Assembly (NCBI RefSeq): GCF_000373265.1
Contig: NZ_KB890761.1
Location: 186,001-250,000 of the forward strand
DNA length: 64,000 nucleotides
Direction: 5' to 3'
Source: Pontibacter roseus DSM 17521
Lineage (GTDB): Bacteria; Bacteroidota; Bacteroidia; Cytophagales; Hymenobacteraceae
The notes beneath the pieces were generated by a model, which was not told where the DNA came from, made no database searches, and worked only from the letters and a program-made list of their open reading frames with translations. This document shows positions 29,440 through 37,694 of the stretch, one piece after another (the first letter of the stretch is position 1; each line of letters opens with the position of its first letter). The translations under genes were made by a program, and so were the position numbers.

Positions 29440-29565
29440 TCTGTATGCTGGCTTAATATGCCCTCGCGCAGGCACCTTTTCAAAGCATAAATCAGTATAT
29501 TGCTACACTAAGCCGCTCATGACTTGCGAGTTAGGGTATAGCGGTTTCCCTTGGTTATGTGATTT

Positions 29566-31065
29566 ATGCGTACTCGTGTCTTTTCCCTGCTTCTGCTCCT
29601 GCTGACGGCGGCCCAGGCTCTTGCCCAGGACCTAGCCCCCGTGCGGGGCCGCGGCTGCGCCACGGACAGTTACCAGGAGGTGATGCAGCAACGTGACCCG
29701 GGCTTTGAGCAGCGCAGGCAGCAGGCTCTAGAGGCGGTACAACAGGCGCTGCAGCAGCAGCCCGAGGGGCAGCACCTACGGCAAGTCACCATCAGCATAC
29801 CAGTGGTGTTCCATGTGGTGTACAGCAAAGAGAGCGAGAACATACCCGATGCACAGGTACTCTCGCAACTGGCCGTCCTGAATGAGGATTTCCGCCGGTT
29901 GAACGCCGACACCACCAACACGCCTGCTCCCTTCCGTGCCTTTGCCGCCGACACCGAGATTGAGTTCTGCCTGGCCATCGTGGACCCGCAGGGGAATCCA
30001 ACCTCCGGCATCAACCGCACCCAGACCACCAAAACCTCCTTCAGCTACATCTCCGACCAGGTGAAGGCCAGCGCTAGCGGCGGCGCGGATGCCTGGGACC
30101 CTACCCAGTACCTCAATATCTGGATTTGCAACTTGGCCAACGATGAACTGGGTTACTCGTCTTCACCTGGGGCCCTGCCCGAGCGTGATGGTGTGGTGCT
30201 ACACTACCGCTCTGTGGGAACGGCTCCGTTCAATAAAAGCGCCTGGTCTTACAACCTCGGTCGCACTGCCACGCATGAGGTGGGGCATTGGCTCGGCCTG
30301 AAGCACATCTGGGGGCTGGGCATGACCTGCAACGACTCCGACGACATTGACGATACCCCGAACCAGTTGAATGAGACGGTAGGCTGCCCGGAAGGGGCCG
30401 TGACCTCGTGCCGGAATGGCCCGAACGGCAACATGTGGCAGAACTACATGGATTATACCAACGACGCCTGCATGAACCTCTTCACCAGGGGCCAGGCCAT
30501 CTATATGCAAAGCGTACTCCGTTCAGCACGCGGCTCTATCTTCAACTCCGTGGCTTGCACAGGCGAGTTGCGTTCCCGCTTCGAGACCGCTCAACCACAG
30601 GACACGCTGGTAGCAGCCGGGGACCAGGTGCAGTTTGCAGGTTCATCTGCGGGCTTCAAGCCGACCTCCTGGCTATGGCACTTTGAGGGCGGCACACCCG
30701 CCACCTCCACCGAGCAGAACCCGACTATACGCTATACCCGCCCTGGGAAATACCGCGTCACCCTCACCACCTCCAACGGGAACATGAGCCATACCTTAGA
30801 GAAGGAGGAGTATATTTATGTGACAGCCGAGGACCTGCTGGTTTACCCAAATCCGGCTACTGGATTCATCACACTGGAGCAAAGCGCGCGCGAGCAGGTA
30901 CAGCAGGTGGAACTGGTCAACCGCTATGGGCAAATCGTGCTGCGCCAGCAGGTACAAGACAGGGTAGTGCGGATGGATGTGCGGGAACTGCCAGCCGGCA
31001 TGTATGTGCTTCGCATCAGCAGCACCGATGGCCTGAGCGTGAAAAAGGTGAGTATCGTGAAGTAA
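29566..31065 (+). CDS. M43 family zinc metalloprotease with PKD and T9SS sorting domains
   Basis: A 499-residue secreted protease. Signal peptide at residues 1-20; the catalytic domain has HEVGHWLGLKH (HExxHxxGxxH zinc site of metzincins) and a Met-turn in NYMDYTND, like pappalysin/ulilysin. A PKD domain follows (SWLWHFEGGTPATSTEQNP) and the last 75 residues (VYPNPATGFITLEQ to the final SVKKVSIVK) are a type A T9SS sorting domain. Secreted through the outer membrane and either released or tethered. Its stop is 3 bp from the convergent yjbQ stop, leaving no room for a terminator. Confidence 0.93.
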   Translation: MRTRVFSLLLLLLTAAQALAQDLAPVRGRGCATDSYQEVMQQRDPGFEQRRQQALEAVQQALQQQPEGQHLRQVTISIPVVFHVVYSKESENIPDAQVLSQLAVLNEDFRRLNADTTNTPAPFRAFAADTEIEFCLAIVDPQGNPTSGINRTQTTKTSFSYISDQVKASASGGADAWDPTQYLNIWICNLANDELGYSSSPGALPERDGVVLHYRSVGTAPFNKSAWSYNLGRTATHEVGHWLGLKHIWGLGMTCNDSDDIDDTPNQLNETVGCPEGAVTSCRNGPNGNMWQNYMDYTNDACMNLFTRGQAIYMQSVLRSARGSIFNSVACTGELRSRFETAQPQDTLVAAGDQVQFAGSSAGFKPTSWLWHFEGGTPATSTEQNPTIRYTRPGKYRVTLTTSNGNMSHTLEKEEYIYVTAEDLLVYPNPATGFITLEQSAREQVQQVELVNRYGQIVLRQQVQDRVVRMDVRELPAGMYVLRISSTDGLSVKKVSIVK

Positions 31066-31068
31066 AAT

Positions 31069-31494
31069 CTAGAATTTTTCGCCCTGCAGCGTGACCACCA
31101 CCGTTCTCTTGGAGGCTTGGTTGCGGTGTTCGCACAGGTATACCCCTTGCCAAGTACCCAAGTTGAAGCCACCATTGGAGATAGGTACCGTGACGGAACT
31201 GCCCAGAAGGGCCGCTTTCAAGTGAGCGGGCATGTCATCCGGACCTTCCGAGGTATGGCGGTAGTAAGGGGCGTTCTCGGGCACCATCTGGTTGAAGTGG
31301 CTTTCAAAATCCTGCCGCACGGTGGGGTCCGCATCCTCGTTTACGGAAAGGCTGGCGGAGGTATGCTTGATGAAGATGTGCGCCAAGCCGACTTTATACG
31401 TCTCCAGCTCCGGCAGCTGCGCCGTCAGCAGGTCCGTAATCAGGTGAAAGCCGCGTTTCACGGCGGGCAGCCGTATCTCTTTCTGAAACCACAT
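31069..31494 (-). CDS. YjbQ/UPF0047 family protein
   Basis: A 141-residue protein of the YjbQ family, described in database names as secondary thiamine-phosphate synthase. HIFIKHTSASLSVNEDADP carries the family's conserved His and Asp/Glu residues, and GTWQGVYLCEHRN the C-terminal conserved block. It lies 11 bp after the beta-helix lipoprotein gene, probably in one operon. True physiological role unsettled. Confidence 0.9.
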   Translation of the reverse strand: MWFQKEIRLPAVKRGFHLITDLLTAQLPELETYKVGLAHIFIKHTSASLSVNEDADPTVRQDFESHFNQMVPENAPYYRHTSEGPDDMPAHLKAALLGSSVTVPISNGGFNLGTWQGVYLCEHRNQASKRTVVVTLQGEKF

Positions 31495-31505
31495 GCGGTA
31501 AGTCT

Positions 31506-32876
31506 TTAATCTATTGTCCGTTCAAAAGCGCCTATGTCGGGCTTTGTTGCATTCCTTTTGTCGCCTTTGATGTCGTTGGCTATACCTGGCAGTGCCTTCG
31601 CCGCGCCGCTGGCGGGGGAGAGCGTGTCCAGGCTGAAGTTCTGCTTACGCACCTCCTTGAACTTTGGGTCGATGTCCAGCTGATTGCCGTTCACGTTCAG
31701 CGTTTCCTTATACTTATCTGTGCGTAGTATGTTGTGGGCAATGTCTGCTGTCATGTTCCCCTCCAGCAGGACCTCATTGCCATAGCTGGAGCCTTCGCTG
31801 TACACGATGGAGTTGACCAGTCGCAACGTCGTAGGCTGGTCCTTGATGTCGGTGCCCGGAATAAAATCGACTACCACAAAGGCGGGCGTTTCGCGTTGCA
31901 TCTGGCTGTTATAGTTGACGACGGTAGAGTAGAGCACCTCATAGTTCCCGCCTCCCAGCCCTCCGAAACTGTACTGTCCGCAATTCTGAATCAGTGTATT
32001 CACCACCTTCACATCCGATGTAAAGGCAATAATTCCATCCAGAAAAGCATATTGAATGGCGCAACCCTCTACCAGTGTACCCGCCTTGCCAGGATTTCCG
32101 ATTTGCAGCCCCCTCATGGTATTCCTGATGTCTGCGTAGCGGATGCGGTTGTTCGCGCTGGCAGCGAGTATGCGTATGCCTTCCCATTGGCCCGGTGCCG
32201 TGGCATACTGCTCCTCCCGTCTCAGCCCCGCAAAACGCACACGCTCTCCCGGTGTGCCTTCTACTCGCAAGGTACCGTTTACCAGCAGCACCGCCTTGTT
32301 GCCGGCATATACCTGGGCGCCTTTCTCAATGGTAAGGGTAGTCCCCTCGCGCACTAGCACTGTGTCTAGCAGCACATGTGGCTTCCCGGCAGACCAGGTG
32401 GAGTTACCTATCGCACCTTTCCTATGGAAGACGGCATCCTGCCCATAGGCTACCAGCTTCACGTTCTGGCGCTTGCCGTTCGTTTCAAACAAAATGGAGT
32501 CAGCCACCAGGAAAGGCAGGTTTTGGTCCATGGGGTTCACATGGACCTGCACTAGGATATAAAGGCTATCCTTGCCGCGCAGTTCGAGGTTGTTCGCTAC
32601 CGGGGTTTCCAGGCCGTTGATGATGAGCTTGTAGGGAGAAGAGGCGGCGCCTGCCAGGTTGATGCTGCTGATGCGCACCGCGTTCTTGTTGGGATTGTAT
32701 ACCTTGAGCCGCCTGGTGACGCTGCCCTGGGTTACGAAAACGGTATCGAACAGCACTGTGTCGCCGGAGAAGCGCAACTCCGCCTTTGGGTCAGAGGTAA
32801 TCACCTCGTCCTTCGGTTCGCAGCCTATGACCGACAACAACAGGAGCAGGGGCAGTATAGCGAGGAGGTATTTCAA
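31506..32876 (-). CDS. Lipoprotein with right-handed parallel beta-helix
   Basis: A 456-residue lipoprotein: lipobox LSVIGC with Cys near 19. Residues about 30-150 look like an Ig-like choice-of-anchor domain (VFVTQGSVTRRLKVYNPNKN). From about 165 on, repeating short strands with N and G turns (VNGTLRVEGTPGERVRF, IRYADIRNTMRGLQI, VEGCAIQYAFLDGIIAF) indicate a beta-helix of the kind found in pectate-lyase-like proteins. No clear catalytic residues. Probably envelope-anchored. Confidence 0.78.
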   Translation of the reverse strand: MKYLLAILPLLLLLSVIGCEPKDEVITSDPKAELRFSGDTVLFDTVFVTQGSVTRRLKVYNPNKNAVRISSINLAGAASSPYKLIINGLETPVANNLELRGKDSLYILVQVHVNPMDQNLPFLVADSILFETNGKRQNVKLVAYGQDAVFHRKGAIGNSTWSAGKPHVLLDTVLVREGTTLTIEKGAQVYAGNKAVLLVNGTLRVEGTPGERVRFAGLRREEQYATAPGQWEGIRILAASANNRIRYADIRNTMRGLQIGNPGKAGTLVEGCAIQYAFLDGIIAFTSDVKVVNTLIQNCGQYSFGGLGGGNYEVLYSTVVNYNSQMQRETPAFVVVDFIPGTDIKDQPTTLRLVNSIVYSEGSSYGNEVLLEGNMTADIAHNILRTDKYKETLNVNGNQLDIDPKFKEVRKQNFSLDTLSPASGAAKALPGIANDIKGDKRNATKPDIGAFERTID

Positions 32877-33086
32877 GTAGTAGTGTTTTTTCGAGTCAGG
32901 TGAATGCCCTTACAATTTAGCAATAAAACAGGAATTCGGTACGCAATGTTGTTAGGAAGCGGTTTTAATCAGGTGTAGCTGCTATACCTGGTTCTCCTCG
33001 TGGTGAGTGAATTCCCGCAGCCATGAACATTCTCCTGCCCCCTTCAAAGGGGGAATCACTTGTACAAATCCCATTAAGCATTATTA
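32877..33086. other. Spacer with short GC hairpin
   Basis: No gene. CCCCCTT-CA-AAGGGGG (33038-33053) is a short perfect inverted repeat, and one CTATACCT lies at 32982-32989. Confidence 0.4.
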
Positions 33087-33280
33087 TCATTCCGACGAAA
33101 GAAGGAATCTCATACCATACCTGCCGCACATCCAGCGCCAGCGCAGATGCGGCTTTTCTGAGGACGGTAGGGAAGGGGAAAACGTCAGGTGCAGACTGGC
33201 TCGCAGTTTTCACCGCCTGTTCCCGCTGCGCTCGTACCGGCGGTGGCTATGGTAACAGATTCCTCCTTTCGTCGGAATGA
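33087..33280. repeat. REP/MITE-like element with 24-bp terminal inverted repeats
   Basis: The left end TCATTCCGACGAAAGAAGG (continuing AATCT) and the right end are complementary over 24 bp with one mismatch. Inside, GCCGCACATC and GATGCGGC form a second imperfect inverted repeat. No transposase or ORF is carried. The layout fits a non-autonomous repeat; the copy number cannot be judged from one window. Confidence 0.6.
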
Positions 33281-33465
33281 CAATATCGGTATAGGTATAA
33301 ACTGGCAGGTATAGCAAGACATACTTACAACGGATGCTACGGAGCAGTGGTCTAAACCAGGTGCACCAACTGGCCCTCCACTGTTCGAGCGGTCAGCGAG
33401 TTTGTAGCTTCGCCTGTGCAGCGGGCAAACAGCAAAGCCGCCGCTACTTCAGCTAATAAAAAAAA
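33281..33465. other. Spacer between the repeat element and the prfA terminator
   Basis: No gene seen. Contains GGTATAGGTATA and AGGTATAG (33307-33314), part of the window-wide 8-mer population. Confidence 0.4.
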
Positions 33466-33502
33466 GGAATGCAGCGCAGCTACTCATGCTGCACCACATT
33501 CC
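33466..33502 (-). terminator. prfA terminator
   Basis: GGAATG / CATTCC outer pairs with an inner GCAGC / GCTGC stem, followed on the minus strand by a run of eight T. Confidence 0.72.
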
Positions 33503-33532
33503 TAAATATATCTTCAGCTTAAAAAAAGCAGC

Positions 33533-34609
33533 TTATTGCGCTGCGGCACCTTCTTTCAGGCGCTCCGCGTTCTCAGCTATGCGCAGCTCCTCCACAAAGT
33601 CCTCAATGCCGCCATCCATCACGGCTGGCAGGTTATACACGGTGTAGCCAATACGGTGGTCCGTCACGCGGCCCTGTGGGTAATTGTACGTGCGGATTTT
33701 GTCGGAACGGTCGCCGCCGCCCACCATGCTCTTACGCTGGGCGCCTTCGGCCTCCAGCTTCTTAGCCAGTTCCTGCTCGTAGATACGGGAGCGAAGCACT
33801 GCTAGCGCCTTGTCAAAGTTCTTCAGCTGTGACTTCTGGTCCTGGCACTGCGCCACCAACCCGGTAGGGATGTGCGTCAGGCGCACGGCCGAGTAGGTCG
33901 TGTTCACTGACTGACCGCCCGGTCCGGAAGAACAGAAGAGGTCCTTGCGGATGTCGTTCATGTCAAGCTCAATGTCAAACTCCTCCACCTCAGGCAGCAC
34001 CACCACGGAGGCAACCGAGGTATGGATGCGGCCCTGCGTCTCAGTGGCAGGAACGCGCTGCACGCGGTGTACGCCTGACTCAAACTTCAGCTTGCCATAC
34101 ACGTCCTCTCCCGACATGCCTACGATGATTTCTTTATAACCGCCCGATGTGCCTTCCGTTGCATCAATCAGTTCCGTGCGCCAACCCATTTTTTCAGCGA
34201 AACGGATGTACATGCGGTATAGGTCGCCGGCGAAGATAGAAGCCTCATCGCCACCTGCACCCGCACGGATTTCCATGATGATGTCTTTGCTGTCGTTGGG
34301 GTCTTTCGGTATGAGCAGCTCTTTCAGGGCATCCTCCATGGCGTCGCGCTGCGGAAGCAACTCATCCAGTTCTTCCTTGGCCATCTCACGGAACTCCTCG
34401 TCCTTCTCGGTGGCAATCACCTGCTTGGCGCTGTCGATGTTGCTCAGGATGTTGAGGTACTTCTTATATTCTACTACTATCTTGTCGAGGTCTTTGTACT
34501 CTTTATTCAGCGCCTTGAATTTCTTCATGTCGCTGGCCACATCAGGCTGGATAAGCAGCTGGCTTACTTCCTCAAATCGCTGATTAATGGCTTCTAATTT
34601 ATCTAACAT
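33533..34609 (-). CDS. prfA: Peptide chain release factor 1
   Basis: A 358-residue RF1 that reads UAA and UAG. PAT in RVPATETQG is the RF1-type codon-recognition motif (RF2 has SPF), and [15 protein letters not shown] contains the catalytic GGQ whose Gln is usually methylated. N-terminal coiled-coil region is present. Its TATCTTTG promoter lies 23 nt upstream. Confidence 0.97.
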   Translation of the reverse strand: MLDKLEAINQRFEEVSQLLIQPDVASDMKKFKALNKEYKDLDKIVVEYKKYLNILSNIDSAKQVIATEKDEEFREMAKEELDELLPQRDAMEDALKELLIPKDPNDSKDIIMEIRAGAGGDEASIFAGDLYRMYIRFAEKMGWRTELIDATEGTSGGYKEIIVGMSGEDVYGKLKFESGVHRVQRVPATETQGRIHTSVASVVVLPEVEEFDIELDMNDIRKDLFCSSGPGGQSVNTTYSAVRLTHIPTGLVAQCQDQKSQLKNFDKALAVLRSRIYEQELAKKLEAEGAQRKSMVGGGDRSDKIRTYNYPQGRVTDHRIGYTVYNLPAVMDGGIEDFVEELRIAENAERLKEGAAAQ

Positions 34610-34632
34610 CGTTCTGTTATGGTTTTAAGCTG

Positions 34633-34640
34633 CAAAGATA
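34633..34640 (-). promoter_or_regulatory. TATCTTTG promoter element of prfA
   Basis: Perfect TAnnTTTG on the minus strand, 23 nt before the prfA ATG. Confidence 0.6.
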
Positions 34641-34772
34641 CTAAATTGGCGTTGAAGTAGTAAAACTTAAGTGGCAAGAGGAAAGACGGTATATCAAAAA
34701 AACCACCTCTTATTCCCCGCTGCCCGTGCAGCCCTACTACTGATTTACCCTACTACAAATTTGCCCGGAAAG

Positions 34773-35465
34773 ATGTTCAACGCCCGTTCTTTGTCCGCTA
34801 CTATAACCTTTTGCATAGCATGTATAGTTTCAGGCTGCGATGTGAAAATAAAACCGATTGAAGGCGGGAAGGAAATCGCCCAGGAGGCGGAGCGCCACAA
34901 GGTGAAGCGGCTCACGCAGCAGGACATTCTGAATGCCGCCCGCAAGGCCGGTGACTCGGTGGTGGCGCTGGCGACGCAGCAATGGGACGCACGCCTGATA
35001 GAGCAGCTGACACAGGGCGGTGTAGCCGCCGCCATGCCCCACTGCCAACCCGAGAACTACGAGGAGGTGGAGGCGCTGCAGCATAAATACGGGGCTATTT
35101 CCCGGCGTGTCAGCGGCCGTCCCCGCAACCCGCAAAACCAGCTCGACGCGCAGGTGACCACAACCCTACAAAGGTATACACAAAGCCAAAGCGACTCGGC
35201 TGAGGTAGTGGCCTTGAACCAGGAGGAGCTGCTGTATACCGCCCCCATCTATGTGCGGCAGGAGAACTGCCTGAACTGCCATGGCACCCCGGGCAAGGAG
35301 CTGGCACCAGCCGACTATACCCTGATTCAGGAGAAGTACCCCAAGGACCAGGCCATCAACTACAAAAAGGGCGACCTGATAGGCATGTGGCACATCACCT
35401 TCGATAAAGCTGATTTTGTGGCCTTCCTCAACGACCAGCCCAAGAAAAGCAGAAGAAGACGCTAA
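34773..35465 (+). CDS. Tll0287-like (DUF3365) haem-binding lipoprotein
   Basis: A 230-residue lipoprotein: lipobox IVSGC follows a short hydrophobic signal, if the ATG at 34773 is used (an upstream start would add 34 basic residues). The mature domain has APIYVRQENCLNCHG, a single CxxCH for covalent c-type haem, and GDLIGMWHITFD at the end, as in the Tll0287-like sensor/cytochrome domain. It sits in the periplasm or outer membrane and may sense redox or gas ligands. No kinase or cyclase domain is fused, so its partner is unknown. Confidence 0.78.
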   Translation: MFNARSLSATITFCIACIVSGCDVKIKPIEGGKEIAQEAERHKVKRLTQQDILNAARKAGDSVVALATQQWDARLIEQLTQGGVAAAMPHCQPENYEEVEALQHKYGAISRRVSGRPRNPQNQLDAQVTTTLQRYTQSQSDSAEVVALNQEELLYTAPIYVRQENCLNCHGTPGKELAPADYTLIQEKYPKDQAINYKKGDLIGMWHITFDKADFVAFLNDQPKKSRRRR

Positions 35466-35534
35466 ACAATTGGACGCTACGACGGTATAAATCACTATTA
35501 AGACTTTCGGCCTGCTTTTTAAGGTTGAAACAGT

Positions 35535-35542
35535 TAAATTTG
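35535..35542 (+). promoter_or_regulatory. TAAATTTG promoter element of the thioredoxin operon
   Basis: Perfect TAnnTTTG; predicted leader of about 50 nt before the thioredoxin ATG at 35598. Confidence 0.5.
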
Positions 35543-35597
35543 TACCCAGTATGATTAGGCATACCTAATCTGATGTTCAATTTCTAAATATAGAGAT

Positions 35598-35918
35598 ATG
35601 GCTGTAATCGTAGCAACCGATAGTGATTTTGATAACGTGCTCAACTCCAACCAGAACGTGGTGGTGAAATACTACGCCGACTGGTGTGGCAGCTGCCGCC
35701 TGTTTTCCCCCAAGTTCAAGCGCATGTCAGATGATGAGGCCTTCGCCAACATCGCCTTCGTGGACGTGAACGCTGAGACAAGCCCGGAAGCCCGCAAAGT
35801 GGCCGGCGTGACCAACCTTCCTTTCTTCGCCATTTTCAAAGGCGGCAAGCTGGTGGACACCGTGGCAGCCAGCAAAGAGGAAGCCGTACGTGATTTGATT
35901 ACCAAACTGACCGTATAG
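35598..35918 (+). CDS. Thioredoxin family protein
   Basis: A 106-residue cytosolic thioredoxin fold. W29-C30-G31-S32-C33 is the redox site (CGSC rather than the classic CGPC, which usually raises the redox potential or changes partner choice). FVDVNAETSPE and the cis-proline NLPFF follow. It starts a two-gene operon with the next gene, 2 bp away. Confidence 0.9.
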   Translation: MAVIVATDSDFDNVLNSNQNVVVKYYADWCGSCRLFSPKFKRMSDDEAFANIAFVDVNAETSPEARKVAGVTNLPFFAIFKGGKLVDTVAASKEEAVRDLITKLTV

Positions 35919-35920
35919 AC

Positions 35921-36163
35921 ATGAAGATACCCGCAATCAAGAAACTAGTGGAGAACCAGTCGCTGGACGAGTTGATGGCCGCAGAGGCTGCCATCGTAGA
36001 CGAGCAACCGCTTACCATCGAGGTGGAGGGTGACGACGAAGGCGAACAGCTGACGCACGTGCTGGCGGCTGTCTGGATTCTGAACCACATGCAGGACACC
36101 GGTGCTGACTTCAAAACGGCACTCCGTGAGTACACCAAAAAGGTGCGCGTGTCCATCAGCTAA
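35921..36163 (+). CDS. Small DUF6952-like protein downstream of thioredoxin
   Basis: An 80-residue acidic, helical protein (MKIPAIKKLVENQSLDELM at the start, FKTALREYTKKVRVSI at the end). Length, the MK-x-P-x-IK start, the central helix and the position right after a thioredoxin match the DUF6952 family of Bacteroidota as I recall it. Function unknown; a thioredoxin or peroxiredoxin partner role is an inference from context. Confidence 0.6.
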   Translation: MKIPAIKKLVENQSLDELMAAEAAIVDEQPLTIEVEGDDEGEQLTHVLAAVWILNHMQDTGADFKTALREYTKKVRVSIS

Positions 36164-36173
36164 GGCTGAGCAG

Positions 36174-36231
36174 AGCCCCAACAGAAAAGCGGCCTGCAGG
36201 TATACCTGCAGGCCGCTTTTCTGTTGGGGCT
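36174..36231. terminator. 58-bp perfect palindrome, bidirectional terminator
   Basis: Two 29-nt arms with no spacer, centred on GGTATACC. The inner part AAAAGCGGCCTGCAGG / CCTGCAGGCCGCTTTT is a stem with A and T tracts on each side, so it can end both the thioredoxin operon and the convergent TetR gene. Confidence 0.88.
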
Positions 36232-36241
36232 GTAGCAAGGG

Positions 36242-36850
36242 CTACAATATATTTCTGGAGAAATACGCCTCTGCCAGTTTGCCGCCTGTCTCGGTACAGA
36301 TGCCCCGCACATAGTACAAGTATATGCTCCGGAACACCTCTGAGAGGTCGTACTTTTCTGGTGGGAATATTCTGGGGTTAATCATCATGAAGAACTGCTC
36401 CAGGATAATCTTAGTGACCAGCTGCAGGTTGATGTCCTTCCGGAAGTAGCCCTGCAGGATGCCCCTGTTCAGGATGTCGGCATTCACATACTGGTTGTTG
36501 CTGCTCACATGCTCCATGCTCAGCTGCCAGGCCTGCGGGTACTGCTGCATGTCTGTAATGAAAACCGGGTCTATCTCCCTTATCTTCTTGATACCGTCTT
36601 GCAGCAGCATCATGATTTCTTCCACCGGGTTGGAGGCCTTCGCCAGCAGCTGCTCCTGCTCACGCTTTTGCTGCTCGATATCGAACAGAATAACCTGCCG
36701 TACCATGTCAGCCCTACTGGAGAAAAGCTCCTTGAACGATGACTGCCGGATGTCGAGTTTTCGGATAAGGTCCTCATCGGAATGCGCCTCTATACCTTCC
36801 CGCCTGAAAATCTGCAGGAGTTCCCCCAATATCGTGTCCAAAAAGGTCAT
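36242..36850 (-). CDS. TetR family transcriptional regulator
   Basis: A 202-residue protein. The N-terminal helix-turn-helix (ILGELLQIFRREGIEAHSDE with DIRQSSFKELFSSRADMVRQ) is TetR-like although shorter and less canonical than usual; the C-terminal helices form the ligand and dimer domain. It is last in the direction of the carotenoid genes and could regulate them or itself. ATG 36850 is chosen over 36877. It has its own promoter at 36953 with a candidate operator in the leader. Confidence 0.72.
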   Translation of the reverse strand: MTFLDTILGELLQIFRREGIEAHSDEDLIRKLDIRQSSFKELFSSRADMVRQVILFDIEQQKREQEQLLAKASNPVEEIMMLLQDGIKKIREIDPVFITDMQQYPQAWQLSMEHVSSNNQYVNADILNRGILQGYFRKDINLQLVTKIILEQFFMMINPRIFPPEKYDLSEVFRSIYLYYVRGICTETGGKLAEAYFSRNIL

Positions 36851-36887
36851 ATGTATCTTGCTTGTAAGTAAAGCCAATCCGCAGGAA

Positions 36888-36910
36888 GAATTGATTACGT
36901 GTCACAATTC
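36888..36910. promoter_or_regulatory. Candidate TetR-type operator
   Basis: GAATTG-N11-CAATTC, perfect 6-bp arms, 23 bp overall, between the predicted transcription start and the ATG of the TetR gene. Position suits autorepression. Confidence 0.35.
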
Positions 36911-36952
36911 ACTTAGCTGAAAAGCTACAGCGGTTTTTCTATCCACAACTTG

Positions 36953-36983
36953 CAAAGGTATGGCAAATCGGAGCAAAGTACAA
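36953..36983 (-). promoter_or_regulatory. Promoter of the TetR gene (TTG-N20-TACCTTTG)
   Basis: TACCTTTG at 36953-36960 with TTG exactly 20 nt upstream (36981-36983) on the minus strand. Confidence 0.65.
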
Positions 36984-37010
36984 CACCCTGAGCGTATTAA
37001 GCTACCCGCT

Positions 37011-37694
37011 TTATAGAAACAGGTATAGGGCGATGAAAAAAACCAATTGCACCAGGAACACAAAAGGCGCGAGCCGGTTGCGCTTGTAAATATCCACTTT
37101 TTGGAAGTACACCTGCAGCAGAAACGACAGTCCCAGCCAACCCAGGTAGTTTGACAATGGGATGTGGCTGCCGCTCCAGTCCCAGAAGTCGAATCGCATG
37201 GCCACCGGCTCAATAAAGAAGTCAAGCCCCACCATCAGCAGCGCGGCCAGAAACGCTTTCGGCAGCCAGTGCAGGGAAGTGAAGTTGGCGATATGACCTG
37301 TGGTGTAGACCAGCATCAGCCAGTTGAGCCCAATGAGTAGCGGCACATCCCAGAGTTTGGCGCCCAAGGCCTCGCCGTAGACATAGTCACCGAAGAGCAG
37401 GCCGGTATGGATGCCCACCACCTCCGCCATGAAACCAGCCGCCGCTACCACTAGGGCAAACAGCACAAACGTGCCATCCCAACGCTTGTGGAAACTGAAC
37501 AGCAGCGCATAGGTCAGCAGCAGGTTGAGCGGCGTGAGCGATTGGAAGTACTCCGATTCACCGCTGAACAGGAGCCCCCAGAAGCCCACCGCATGGAAAA
37601 TGACCAATACGGCCAACGCCACCGGGAAGGCATAAGGGCGTAGTTTGTGTAGGGCAGGTATAGCTGTATGTTGCGTCTCGATGGTATCAGGCAT
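37011..37694 (-). CDS. cruF: Carotenoid biosynthesis protein, CruF-type 1',2'-hydratase
   Basis: A 227-residue polytopic membrane protein of the DUF422/Caroten_synth family. VVGIHTGLLFGDYVYGEALG and LIGLNWLMLVYTTGHI are the conserved blocks, with DFFIEPVAMRFDFWDW following. CruF adds water at the C1' double bond of gamma-carotene-type carotenoids. The ATG lies inside the end of crtD (8-bp overlap), so the two are translated together and probably act in sequence. Confidence 0.85.
   Translation of the reverse strand: MPDTIETQHTAIPALHKLRPYAFPVALAVLVIFHAVGFWGLLFSGESEYFQSLTPLNLLLTYALLFSFHKRWDGTFVLFALVVAAAGFMAEVVGIHTGLLFGDYVYGEALGAKLWDVPLLIGLNWLMLVYTTGHIANFTSLHWLPKAFLAALLMVGLDFFIEPVAMRFDFWDWSGSHIPLSNYLGWLGLSFLLQVYFQKVDIYKRNRLAPFVFLVQLVFFIALYLFL

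Noticed and set aside
29566-31065. M43 protease and the flanking lipoproteins as one secretion system
   Set aside because: Strands and gaps do not support an operon, and the lipoproteins show no linked function.
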